Origin: Rhodobacterales bacterium 32-67-9
GTDB lineage: Bacteria > Pseudomonadota > Alphaproteobacteria > Rhodobacterales > Rhodobacteraceae
NCBI GenBank assembly: GCA_002280515.1
Contig: NCEA01000011.1
Location: forward strand, 1-64,000
DNA: 64,000 bases
Direction of reading: 5' to 3'
The position numbers and the translations under genes were made by a program. Positions 53,916 through 61,964 of this stretch are shown in pieces. Positions within the stretch are counted from its first letter, which is position 1; each line of letters opens with the position of its first letter. The notes beneath the pieces are model-generated. The model did not search any database, was not told the origin of the DNA, and saw nothing but the letters and a program-made list of their open reading frames with translations.

Positions 53916-54616
53916 TCGATCTCCGACGGGGCGATGCGCCGGTCGTTCACCTCGGTGCTGAGAAGCCGGCCGTCCTGGAACCGGATCACGCGGTGCGCCA
54001 TCTTCCGGATCGCCACGTTATGGGTGATCACGACGGTGGCGGTGCCAAGCTCGTCGTTCACCAGCTTCAGCGCCTCGAGCACCTGCACCCCTGTCTGCGA
54101 ATCAAGCGCCCCCGTCGGCTCGTCGCACAAAAGCACGTCGGGCCGCTTGGCGATGGCGCGGGCGATCGCCACACGCTGCTGCTCGCCGCCCGAAAGCTCG
54201 GCCGGGAAATGATCGAGCCGGGGCGCGAGGCCGACCATCTCCAGCGCCTCGGCCGGGCTCATCGGGTTCTTCGAGACGTCGGTGACAAGCTGCACGTTCT
54301 CGCGCGCGGTGAGCGAGGCGACGAGGTTGTAGAACTGGAAGACGAAGCCGACATGGTCGCGCCGATAGGCGGTCAGCGCGCGGTCGCCGAGCCCGGTCAG
54401 TTCCTGGTCGCGGAACCAGACATGGCCCGACGTCGCGGTGTCGAGCCCGCCAAGGATGTTGAGAAGCGTCGACTTGCCCGAGCCCGACGGGCCAAGCAGC
54501 ACCGTCAGCTCGCCCTCGTAAAGGTTCAGGTCGACGCCGGCCAAGGCATGAACGGTCACCTTGCCGGTGTCATAGACCTTGGTCAGCCCGGAGGTTCTGA
54601 AGACAGGTGTGGTCAT
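53909..54616 (-). CDS. ABC exporter ATP-binding protein (MacB/LolD-type)
   Basis: 235 aa. Walker [10 protein letters not shown], signature [15 protein letters not shown] and Walker [17 protein letters not shown] are complete. The start [15 protein letters not shown] at 54616 is the natural one; the frame extends further upstream without coding character. It leads the three-gene exporter operon and drives the FtsX-like permease. Confidence 0.94.
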   Translation of the reverse strand: MTTPVFRTSGLTKVYDTGKVTVHALAGVDLNLYEGELTVLLGPSGSGKSTLLNILGGLDTATSGHVWFRDQELTGLGDRALTAYRRDHVGFVFQFYNLVASLTARENVQLVTDVSKNPMSPAEALEMVGLAPRLDHFPAELSGGEQQRVAIARAIAKRPDVLLCDEPTGALDSQTGVQVLEALKLVNDELGTATVVITHNVAIRKMAHRVIRFQDGRLLSTEVNDRRIAPSEIEW

Positions 54617-54954
54617 GCGCGCGTCCTTCGCCCGCCATTTCGCAGTGCCGGCACGCCGCTGTCCTTGATCCTGCTCAACCCGGCCCCGGCAAGGTGCCGC
54701 CGCCAACCATGTCGGGGCAAGACCGGGTCGGGTCGTTTCCGGCGGCGGAACACCCAGCTTTGCCCCGACGCTGCGCCCGGCCAATGGCGATGCGGCGCCG
54801 CAACAGTCGGGCGGAGGCGCCGAAGGATTGGCGCAATTACGTCAACAGGCTGCCTAAATTGTTGACGATATTGCCAGCAATGAGGATCAGTGCCCTGGTT
54901 ACAATTACCATTCCAGCGGCAGTCCCGCCAAGTCGGGCAGGTCAGGAGGATGAG
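54617..54954. other. 338-bp divergent intergenic region
   Basis: Lies between the exporter ATPase and the L,D-transpeptidase, both reading away from it. The left 200 bp are GC-rich and unremarkable. The right part is A/T-richer and includes TTGACG at 54862-54867, a fair -35 for the transpeptidase, with GATCAG 17 bp later, a poor -10. No other signals seen. Confidence 0.4.
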
Positions 54955-55551
54955 ATGTACGATCGCCGTTCGTTTGTCGGCCACGGGCTAAGTGCGCTGG
55001 CACTTGGCGCCTTGGCAGCGCCGGCCGGGGCCGCGACCCCGCCCATTGAGATTCCGTCGGAACCGATCCCCGGTCTGACCATCGCGCCGGAATTCTATCC
55101 CACGGTGGTCAGGGTACGGAGCGACCTCGAACCGGGGTCGATCCACGTGATCTCGTCCGAGCATTTCCTCTATTACATCGCCCGGAAAAGAACCGCGATC
55201 CGTTACGGCGTGGCGGTCGGCAAGGCGGAACTGGTGTTCCGCGGCGCCTGCGAGGTCGGGCGGAAAGTTGAATGGCCAAGCTGGAAACCGACGCCCGAGA
55301 TGATCGAGCGCAATCCGAAGGCCTATGCGAAATACGCCGACGGGATGCCGGGCGGGCCGAAGAACCCCTTGGGCGCGCGGGCGATCTATCTCTATCAGAA
55401 CGGCCGCGACACCGCGATCCGCATCCACGGCACGACCGAACCCAACTCGATCGGGCGGTCCGTGTCGAACGGCTGCCTGCGCATGGTCAACGAACATGTC
55501 ATGGATCTTTACGAGCGGGTGGCGCTTGGCGCGCCTGTGACGGTCTACTGA
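54955..55551 (+). CDS. L,D-transpeptidase (YkuD family)
   Basis: 198 aa secreted enzyme. The N-terminus DRRSFVGHGLSALALGALAA looks like a twin-arginine signal. The YkuD active site is His158 (IRIHGTT) and Ser171-Asn-Gly-Cys174-Leu-Arg176. AGGAGG precedes the ATG. It forms 3-3 cross-links in peptidoglycan or attaches proteins to it. Single domain, no peptidoglycan-binding module; alone in its transcription unit. Confidence 0.93.
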   Translation: MYDRRSFVGHGLSALALGALAAPAGAATPPIEIPSEPIPGLTIAPEFYPTVVRVRSDLEPGSIHVISSEHFLYYIARKRTAIRYGVAVGKAELVFRGACEVGRKVEWPSWKPTPEMIERNPKAYAKYADGMPGGPKNPLGARAIYLYQNGRDTAIRIHGTTEPNSIGRSVSNGCLRMVNEHVMDLYERVALGAPVTVY

Positions 55552-55589
55552 CCCTTTCGGCCGGAGCGGTCCGGCGCTAGAAGGGCGCC

Positions 55590-56608
55590 ATGGCGCTGAC
55601 CATCACATCCCTGCAGCAGATCGCCGCGCTCGATTTCGACGCGGTGATCGACGTGCGCTCGCCCGCGGAATTCGCCGAGGATCACCTGCCGGGCGCGATC
55701 AACCTGCCGGTCCTCGACGACGCGGAGCGGGCGCGGGTCGGCACGATCTACAAGCAGCAATCGCCGTTTCTGGCACGCAAGCTCGGCGCGGCGCTGGTGG
55801 CGCGCAACGCGGCGCGGCACCTCGAAGGGCCGCTGGCCGACAAGCCCGGCGGCTGGCGACCGCTGGTCTATTGCTGGCGCGGCGGTCAGCGGTCGGGGTC
55901 ATTCGCGACGATCCTCGCGCAGGTCGGCTGGCGGGTGGAACTGATCGAGGGCGGCTACAAGGCCTGGCGCAAGCTCGTCGCAATACCGGCTCGGCCAAGA
56001 CCGAGATCCTCGGCCTGCTGGCGGCGCGGGGGATGCAGGTGATCGACCTCGAAGGGCTCGCCAATCATCGCGGCTCGCTCTTCGGCGAAAGACCCGGCGG
56101 ACAGCCGTCGCAGAAGGCGTTCGAAGGGCGGCTCGCCACGGCGCTCGCAGCACTCGATCCGGCGCGGCCGGTGGTGGTGGAGGCGGAAAGCTCCAAGGTC
56201 GGCAATCTCGGCGTGCCGAAACGGCTCTGGGCGGCGATGTGCGCGGCTCCAAGGGTGCGGATCGCGGCGCCGGCTTCGACGCGGGCCAACTACCTCGCCC
56301 GGGCCTATGCCGACATGACCGAGGACGGTGCCTGGCTCGAGGATGTCGTCGAGCGCCTCAGGACCCAGCACGGCGCCGAGGTCATAGAAGGCTGGCTTGG
56401 CCTCGCCCGGACGGGGGCGTTCGCGGACCTCGCCCGCGAGCTGATGGAGCGGCACTACGATCCACGCTACGACAAGCACCGCGCCCGCGTCGGGGCGGAG
56501 AACGAGGTGGTTGTGGAGGCCGCCAGCCTGTCGCCCGAAGCTCTTGGCCCGCTCGCGGAGCGGGTCGCCGGGGCGGTGACGCATCTCGGGCAGGCCGGTC
56601 GCGGCTGA
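55590..56608 (+). pseudogene. mnmH: tRNA 2-selenouridine synthase, broken by a deletion/frameshift
   Basis: The N-terminal rhodanese domain is intact to GGYKAWRKLV (to about 55979) with catalytic Cys in VYCWRGGQRSGS. Reading then has to switch frame: NTGSAKTEILGLLAARG (P-loop region) and the rest of the C-terminal domain lie in the next frame up to 56608. Compared with intact relatives, roughly twenty residues that should join AWR.. to the ..LDG-NTG P-loop are missing, so a deletion of about 50-65 bp (not a multiple of three) rather than a single-base slip is likely. The enzyme exchanges S for Se in wobble 2-thiouridine of tRNAs. Confidence 0.88.
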
Positions 56609-56625
56609 GGGCGGCGGATGCCTCC

Positions 56626-56656
56626 GGCGGGGATATTTGAGCCAAGTGGATGCAGG
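56626..56656 (+). repeat. Extragenic element copy C (after mnmH)
   Basis: GGCGGGGATATTTGAG then CCAAGTGGATGCAGG, oriented as mnmH and starting 18 bp after its stop codon. It pairs with copy D to form a long hairpin. Confidence 0.8.
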
Positions 56657-56695
56657 TGCGCGCCCTTCGCGTTTCCACTTGGATCAAATATCCCC
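56629..56695. terminator. Long hairpin built from copies C and D between convergent mnmH and selD
   Basis: 56629-56650 (GGGGATATTTGA, one mismatch, CCAAGTGGA) is the reverse complement of 56674-56695, giving a 22-bp stem with a single G-A mismatch and a 23-nt loop. It sits between two converging genes, so on either strand the RNA would fold the same way, the geometry of a bidirectional terminator. Confidence 0.65.
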
Positions 56696-56700
56696 CGCGG
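56670..56700 (-). repeat. Extragenic element copy D (after selD, inverted)
   Basis: On the minus strand: CGGGGGATATTTGAT then CCAAGTGGAAACGCG. It is oriented as selD, starting 91 bp after its stop codon. Confidence 0.8.
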
Positions 56701-56790
56701 AGCGGTAACCCGAGGGCCCGGCGCGGAGGCGTCGGGCGCGAGAGGAAGGACTTGCGCCCGGAACGGGCGCACAATCGGATCAGGGGCCGT

Positions 56791-58971
56791 TCAGTCCTCG
56801 ACCGTCAGGAACGGTGCGCCTGCCAGCACCTCGCCAATGATCGCCGGGCTCTCGCCGATCGCGCGGAGGCGGTGGGCGAGGTCGAGGGCAACTGCCGCCG
56901 GAACCGCCGCGAGAAGACCGCCGGCCGTCTGCGGATCGAAGAGAAGATCGGCGCGCGGGCTTTCGGTCAGGAACATCCGTGTCATCGCGCCGCGGTTCGC
57001 CGGCAAGAGCGTGGAACCGTGACCCGCCGCCGCCAACGCTTCGGCGCCGGGCAGAAGCGGCACGTGCGAGAGCGAGATCCGCGCCGCCACACCCGAGGCA
57101 TCAAGCATCGCAAGAAGGTGCCCGGCCAGGCCGAAACCGGTGATGTCGGTCATCGCATGGGCATGAGGCGCGATCAGCCGCGCCGCATGACCTTGTGGCC
57201 GGCACATCGACGCCAAAGCGCCGGCGACCGATGCGCCCGGCGCGGCGCCGGCCATTTCGGCGGCGAGGAGCACGCCAGTGCCGAGCGGTTTGGTCAGGAT
57301 CAGCCAGTCCCCCGGCTTCGCGCCCGTTTGCGCGACCGGGGCATGGGCGGCAAGTCCGGTGACGGTGAAGCCCACGGTCAGTTCCGCGCCAAGGCTGGTA
57401 TGGCCGCCGACGACGTCCGCCCCCTCGGCCCCGAAGGCCTCGGCCGCCGCCGCCATGATCTCGCGCAGCGTCTCGGTCTGGAGCCGGGGCGACATGCGCG
57501 GCAGGATCACCTGCGCCAGGGCCGCCTGCGGCCGGGCGCCCATCGACCAGACATCGCCCATTGCGTGAATGGCCGTGATCTTCGCCAGGAGGTACGGGTC
57601 CTCGGTGAAGGCGCGGACATGGTCGGTGGTGATCACCTGGTGCCCCTTGCCGTGTGTCAAGACCGCCGCGTCGTCGCCGGGCCCCGACAGCACGTCGGGC
57701 CGGGCCGGGCGCGGCAGGGCCGCGAGTGCCGCTTTCAGATCCGCCTGTCCGACCTTGGCGCCGCAGCCACCGCAGAGCGGTTTGCCCTTGCCGATCTCGT
57801 CAGCCACGCCGGCGGCGAGGATCGCCGGCAAGGGGTCGGCGGTCATCCGGGGCAGTTCGTGGAACCGCGCCATGAACTTGCGGTCGATCCGGTCCTTCCA
57901 GCGCCAGAGCCATGCGCCGTCAAGCGGCAGGCGCCACTTGTCGGCGACGGCCCCCTTGCCGCCGGTCGAGATGAGCTTCAGGTAGTCCTTCTGCGGCCGG
58001 TAGTGCCGCAAACTGCCGGTCCCGGTCAGCGCCACACCGAGGTTGTGGAGAAGGACCGGCGCCTGCCGCACCGCATAGACCCCGGCCTTGGGGCGCGGCG
58101 CATATCCCATATGAGCGATGTCGCCGGCCGCGAAGATCATGGGGTCGGCCTCGCTCTGAAGCGTCCTGGTGACGTTCACGAAGCCGTCGGTCAGCCTCAG
58201 CCCGGTCTCGCCGAGCCAGGCCTGCGGCCGGGTCGCGGCGGCGCCGAGCGTGAAGGCCGAAGGCACCCGGCGCCCGTCGGCAAGGCGGACGCCGTCCGCC
58301 TCCACCGTGACCACGGGGGCGTGTTCGAGAAGGGCGATGCCGGCGCGGCCGAGATGGCCGAGAAGGGCGCGCCTTGCGCCGCCGCCGATCAAGGCCAGCG
58401 CCGCGCCGCGTTCGATCACCGTGACCTCCGCGCCGGGGCCGAGCCGGTGGCGCGCGGCGAGGGCAAGCTCGACCCCGGCGACGCCGCCGCCGATCACCGC
58501 GACAGCGGGGACGGCGCGCCCGCGCGCAACGCGGCCCGCGAACACCGCCCAGGCGTCGGCGAAGGCGTCGAGCGGTTTGGCCGGCACCGCATGGTCGCGA
58601 AAGCCCGGCAGCGACGGCATGTCGGAGGTGATGCCGATGTCGATCGAGGCGATGTCATAGGCGACGTCGGGCCGCCCCGGCACAAGGATGCGCCGCGCCT
58701 CGCGGTCGATCCCGGTTGCCCGGCCGAGGATCAGCCGCGCCCCGGCATGGCGGGCAAGCTGCACGAGGTCAATCTCCAGCGTCTCGCGCGGGTAGAGCCC
58801 CGCGACATGGCCGGGCAGCATGCCGGAATAGGCCGCCGTCGGGTCGGGGCTGATCAGGGTCAGCCGCACACCGGGAATCGGCCGCATCCCCCACATGCGC
58901 AGGACCAGCGCATGAGTATGGCCGCCACCGATCATAACCAGATCGCGTGTGAGCGGGATCTGAACCTGCAT
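56791..58971 (-). CDS. selD: Selenide, water dikinase fused to an NADH-dehydrogenase-like domain
   Basis: 726 aa, start at 58971 (MQVQIPLTRD). Residues 1 to about 380 form a pyridine-nucleotide-disulfide oxidoreductase (GGGHTH 15-20, GGGVAG 161-166, AAGDIA 281-286). The rest is SelD: Cys400-Gly-Gly-Cys403-Gly-Ala-Lys406 holds the catalytic Cys/Lys (no selenocysteine), then DDAAVLTHGKGHQVITTDH and GGHTSLGAEL. SelD makes selenophosphate from selenide and ATP; the fused domain may supply or reduce selenide. Its usual client MnmH, encoded convergently next door, is broken in this sequence. Confidence 0.95.
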   Translation of the reverse strand: MQVQIPLTRDLVMIGGGHTHALVLRMWGMRPIPGVRLTLISPDPTAAYSGMLPGHVAGLYPRETLEIDLVQLARHAGARLILGRATGIDREARRILVPGRPDVAYDIASIDIGITSDMPSLPGFRDHAVPAKPLDAFADAWAVFAGRVARGRAVPAVAVIGGGVAGVELALAARHRLGPGAEVTVIERGAALALIGGGARRALLGHLGRAGIALLEHAPVVTVEADGVRLADGRRVPSAFTLGAAATRPQAWLGETGLRLTDGFVNVTRTLQSEADPMIFAAGDIAHMGYAPRPKAGVYAVRQAPVLLHNLGVALTGTGSLRHYRPQKDYLKLISTGGKGAVADKWRLPLDGAWLWRWKDRIDRKFMARFHELPRMTADPLPAILAAGVADEIGKGKPLCGGCGAKVGQADLKAALAALPRPARPDVLSGPGDDAAVLTHGKGHQVITTDHVRAFTEDPYLLAKITAIHAMGDVWSMGARPQAALAQVILPRMSPRLQTETLREIMAAAAEAFGAEGADVVGGHTSLGAELTVGFTVTGLAAHAPVAQTGAKPGDWLILTKPLGTGVLLAAEMAGAAPGASVAGALASMCRPQGHAARLIAPHAHAMTDITGFGLAGHLLAMLDASGVAARISLSHVPLLPGAEALAAAGHGSTLLPANRGAMTRMFLTESPRADLLFDPQTAGGLLAAVPAAVALDLAHRLRAIGESPAIIGEVLAGAPFLTVED

Positions 58972-59094
58972 CGCCTGCCCCCTTTCCCTTTCCCTAGCGC
59001 GCCGCGCCCGCTTTCGCCACGGCAAACCGCCGCCCGGGCTTGGACACATCGCCGCGAGCGGCTATGGATCGGCAAGAGGTCGCGGAGAGAGTGG

Positions 59095-60108
59095 ATGCAG
59101 CGGATCTATGTCACCGGGGCGGCGGGCTTCATCGGCTATCACCTGTGCGAGCTGCTGCTGGCCGAGGGGTTCCGCGTCCACGGCTTCGACGGGATGACGG
59201 ATTATTACGACGTGACCCTCAAGCGCCGCCGGCTCGCCGGGTTGCAGCAGCGCGAGGGTTTCGGCTTCACCGAAGCGATGCTGGAGGACCACGCGCGACT
59301 TGCCGCCGACATGGCCGCGTTCAAGCCCGATGCCGTCGTCCACCTCGCGGCGCAGGCCGGCGTGCGCTATTCGCTGGAGGCGCCGCGCAGCTACCTTTCG
59401 TCGAACATCGACGGCACGTTCAACGTGATGGAGGCGTCGCGCGATCTCGGGGTCAAGCATCTTCTGCTGGCCTCCACCTCCTCCGTCTACGGCGCGAATA
59501 CCGAGATGCCGTACCGGGAGACAGACAAGGTGGACACCCAGGTCTCGCTCTATGCCGCAACGAAGAAGGCGACCGAGGCGCTCAGCCATTCCTGGGCGCA
59601 TCTTTGGCACTTGCCGACGACTTGCTTTCGGTTCTTCACCGTCTACGGGCCCTGGGGCCGGCCCGACATGGCGCCGTTCAAGTTCACCAAAGCGATCCTC
59701 GCCGGCGATCCGATCGACGTCTATGGCCACGGCAACATGTTCCGCGATTTCACCTATGTGACCGACCTCGTCCGCGCCATCCGGCTTCTGGTCGACGCGG
59801 TGCCGGAGCGGCCGGAAAGCCCCGAGGCGGTGGCGGAGGGCGACAGCCTGTCGCCGGTGGCACCCTGGCGGGTGGTCAATATCGGCAATGGCGAGAAGGT
59901 GGCGCTCGGCGACTTCATCGCGGCCATCGAGGCGGCGACGGGGCGCGAGGCGATCCGCAACCTGATGGAGATGCAGAAAGGCGACGTGCGCGCGACCTGG
60001 GCCGACAACGGTCTCCTCCGCCGCCTGACCGGATATCGGCCCGAAACCGATATCCGCACCGGCATGGCGGCCTTCGTCGCCTGGTACCGCGACTACTACC
60101 GGCTCTGA
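59095..60108 (+). CDS. NAD-dependent sugar-nucleotide epimerase (UDP-glucuronate 4-epimerase-like)
   Basis: 337 aa extended short-chain dehydrogenase. TGAAGFIG at 7-14 binds NAD; Tyr153-x3-Lys157 (SLYAATKK) with Ser near 129 (ASTSSVYG) form the catalytic set. FDGMTDYYDVTLKRRRL and the Arg-rich substrate loop are typical of UDP-GlcA 4-epimerases, which supply UDP-galacturonate for LPS or capsule. GGAGAG precedes the ATG at 59095. No other polysaccharide genes are adjacent. UDP-glucose 4-epimerase activity is an alternative. Confidence 0.9.
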   Translation: MQRIYVTGAAGFIGYHLCELLLAEGFRVHGFDGMTDYYDVTLKRRRLAGLQQREGFGFTEAMLEDHARLAADMAAFKPDAVVHLAAQAGVRYSLEAPRSYLSSNIDGTFNVMEASRDLGVKHLLLASTSSVYGANTEMPYRETDKVDTQVSLYAATKKATEALSHSWAHLWHLPTTCFRFFTVYGPWGRPDMAPFKFTKAILAGDPIDVYGHGNMFRDFTYVTDLVRAIRLLVDAVPERPESPEAVAEGDSLSPVAPWRVVNIGNGEKVALGDFIAAIEAATGREAIRNLMEMQKGDVRATWADNGLLRRLTGYRPETDIRTGMAAFVAWYRDYYRL

Positions 60109-60168
60109 CGCGAGGGGGCGATTCGTTCTTGACGGGCGCCGGGGGCTGGCATACCTAGCGGCCCGAGT

Positions 60169-60245
60169 GGCTAGGTAGCTCAGCTGGTTAGAGCACGTGA
60201 CTCATAATCACGGGGTCGGGGGTTCAAGTCCCCCCCTCGCCACCA
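60169..60245 (+). tRNA. tRNA-Met (anticodon CAU)
   Basis: 77 nt including encoded CCA. D-arm GCTCAGCTGGTTAGAGC, anticodon stem CGTGA/TCACG around CTCATAA (anticodon CAT), T-arm GGGGG TTCAAGT CCCCC. The sequence matches elongator tRNA-Met of alphaproteobacteria rather than initiator. The acceptor stem GGCTAGG/CCTCGCC has one mismatch at pair 4-69 (T against C). Ile2 with lysidine cannot be fully excluded from sequence. Confidence 0.93.
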
Positions 60246-60278
60246 ACTCTCCTTCCCGCCGGCAGCGATATCTGAGGC

Positions 60279-60300
60279 GATACCCCCCGGGGGGCGTATT
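60279..60300. terminator. C6G6 palindrome between tRNA-Met and a convergent gene
   Basis: ATA-CCCCCC-GGGGGG-C-TAT type dyad (60280-60299), 35 bp after the tRNA and 31 bp before the stop of the convergent arylsulfotransferase-like gene. The position suits a shared terminator; a loopless C6G6 core would have to open, so this is tentative. Confidence 0.35.
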
Positions 60301-60330
60301 GCCTGTTGCGCGATGCGGGGGCCGGCCGGA

Positions 60331-61767
60331 TCAATGGCTCGCGAACCTTCGGAAAGCGGCGCGGCTGAGGAAATCGGCGCCCTGGGTGTGCATCAGCGCG
60401 TAGGCCGGGCCGTCGTGGCGATTGCCCTCGGCCGCGAAGTACGGCGCCATGTCCGAGACCGAGCGATAGGACCAGATCGGCGCCCCTGTCGCGGTGTCGA
60501 ATTCGAAGACCCGCCCGCCGAGCGTTTCGGCGACCAGCGCCCGACGGCCATCGGCGGTGAAGTTGACTTCGCCCTGCGCCTCGGAGAAGAGATCGCCCCC
60601 CGGCGCGTCCGGGTCGCGCGGGAAGAGTGTTGTCGGCTTGCCGGTCACGATGTCGAGTTTCAGAACCCGCGTCCCTTTCGCCGTGTCGATGCCGCCGAGA
60701 TTGTCGAAGACCGCGACATCGCCGTCAGGCAGCACGCGCGGGCTATGCTGGGCGACCATCGCGCCGGTGACGATGTGCTTGATCCGGCCCGTGTCCTGAT
60801 CGAGCACGACGAGCGAGGAGGACGAACGCAGCGACACCAGCAGGTCGCCTTCGCGCGCATCCGGCAGGCGCCCGGCCGCGGCGGCATTGAGAAGCGCGAT
60901 GCCGTTGACGTGGTAGGGATCGCAATCGTCGCGCACCGCGTAGGCAAGCCCCTGCGCGTCGCTTTCGCGGACGACGTCGTCCATCCAGAATTCGCGCAGG
61001 ACCGCGCCGTCGGGCGACAGCACCCGCACGCCTTCCTGAAATACCGCCCCGTATTTGCACTGGCGCTTCTGCTGCGTCCCCGCGACCTTGCCCTCGCCGG
61101 TCTCGATCCGGGCCATCGGCACATAGACCCGGCCATCGGCGCCGACTGTCGGCCAGTGGTGGCTGCCATCGATGCGTATCCAGTCGAGGCGTCCGTTCCA
61201 GTCGAAACGGGCGACGGCGACCTGGTACGGGAACATGTTGTGGGCCTGGAAGGTCACGACGAGGTTCCCGCCCTGGTCGAGCGCGGTGCCTTGGACGTAG
61301 ATGTTGCGCGCCGCGCGCTTGCCGGTGAAGCCCGAGAGCTTTTCGCGGTCGAAGAGTGCGGAGGGGTCGTATTGCCACGTGTGCAGCACCCTGCCATTGC
61401 GGTCCATCACCCAGGCGATGCAGCCGAAATCCGGGCAGATGTCCTGCCGGTAGCTGAAGCCGCCGGTCATCAGGATCACGTCATCCACAGGCTCCGCCCC
61501 CAGGAGGGCGACTGGGTCGGTCGCGGTCTCGCGAGGGACGAGCGCGACGGCCGTATTGGGAAGCTCGGAGCTTTCCATCTTGCGCATCGCCACGACGCCA
61601 GATTCGAGGTAGACGAGTTGGCGATGCGGAAAGACCTTCCATTTGACCGTCGCAACGCCCCAGGCGAAGGCAAGCGCCAGAAGCCCGAGGATGAACCCGA
61701 TCTTTGGAAGTCGTTCCGCCAGGCCGTCGAGATCACTAGCGGATCTGCGCCAGAGGTCAGCAATCAT
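60331..61767 (-). CDS. Arylsulfotransferase (ASST)-family membrane-anchored protein
   Basis: 478 aa. One N-terminal helix (IGFILGLLALAFAWGVATV) anchors a periplasmic beta-propeller. Segments such as NRNGRVLHTWQYD-like (MDRNGRVLHTW), GNLVVTFQAHNMFPYQVA, DPYHVNGIALL and GDLLVSLRSSSSLVVLDQDTG are typical for the ASST repeat pattern. The start at 61767 is the first ATG of the coding-like part; an open frame continues to 62220 but crosses glcD on the other strand. True sulfotransferase activity is uncertain; the family also holds unknown propeller proteins. Confidence 0.85.
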   Translation of the reverse strand: MIADLWRRSASDLDGLAERLPKIGFILGLLALAFAWGVATVKWKVFPHRQLVYLESGVVAMRKMESSELPNTAVALVPRETATDPVALLGAEPVDDVILMTGGFSYRQDICPDFGCIAWVMDRNGRVLHTWQYDPSALFDREKLSGFTGKRAARNIYVQGTALDQGGNLVVTFQAHNMFPYQVAVARFDWNGRLDWIRIDGSHHWPTVGADGRVYVPMARIETGEGKVAGTQQKRQCKYGAVFQEGVRVLSPDGAVLREFWMDDVVRESDAQGLAYAVRDDCDPYHVNGIALLNAAAAGRLPDAREGDLLVSLRSSSSLVVLDQDTGRIKHIVTGAMVAQHSPRVLPDGDVAVFDNLGGIDTAKGTRVLKLDIVTGKPTTLFPRDPDAPGGDLFSEAQGEVNFTADGRRALVAETLGGRVFEFDTATGAPIWSYRSVSDMAPYFAAEGNRHDGPAYALMHTQGADFLSRAAFRRFASH

Positions 61768-61910
61768 GGGTCTCGTCCCGTCGATGCCACCCCCCCGCGC
61801 AGAGGTTAGCGCAAAGAGGCCGATTTTGCGCGGAATTTCCCTGAAAACGGGATAGGATCGGCGAAGTTCTGCCGTCAGGGACGCGGTTTTTTCGGCCAGC
61901 CGCGCGGTTT

Positions 61911-61940
61911 TTGTTGTCTGGTGCGTAAATTGGTTATAAA
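61911..61940 (+). promoter_or_regulatory. glcD: Probable sigma-70-type promoter of glcD
   Basis: TTGTTG (61911-61916), 17 bp spacer, TTATAA (61934-61939; TATAAA one base later also fits) is the best -35/-10 pair in the window. Transcription would start about 20 bp before the glcD ATG at 61965, leaving a short leader with GGAGAG. Confidence 0.65.
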
Positions 61941-61952
61941 AAATTACCAATT
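61928..61952. promoter_or_regulatory. Candidate operator overlapping the glcD -10
   Basis: AATTGGT (61928-61934), 11 bp, ACCAATT (61946-61952) is a perfect 7-bp dyad centred on the -10 box. TTGGT/ACCAA half sites resemble those of FadR-type GntR regulators such as GlcC or PdhR, though the spacer is longer than usual. Binding there would block transcription; the regulator is not in this window. Confidence 0.5.
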
Positions 61953-61964
61953 CGGAGAGATTTA

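Noticed and set aside
50289-54212. A 1307-codon open frame on the plus strand
   Set aside because: It is the antisense shadow of the adaptor, permease and ATPase genes on the minus strand. Its translation is Arg/His/Gly/Asp-rich without any family pattern, while the minus strand carries complete ABC motifs.
56650-59094. Very long in-frame N-terminal extension of the epimerase
   Set aside because: The extension is antisense to selD; the NAD motif TGAAGFIG begins right after the ATG at 59095, which has its own GGAGAG box.
61881-61915. Direct repeat GCGGTTTTT/GCGGTTTTT as a terminator
   Set aside because: Neither copy follows a stable stem, and the site lies upstream of both divergent genes rather than at a gene end.
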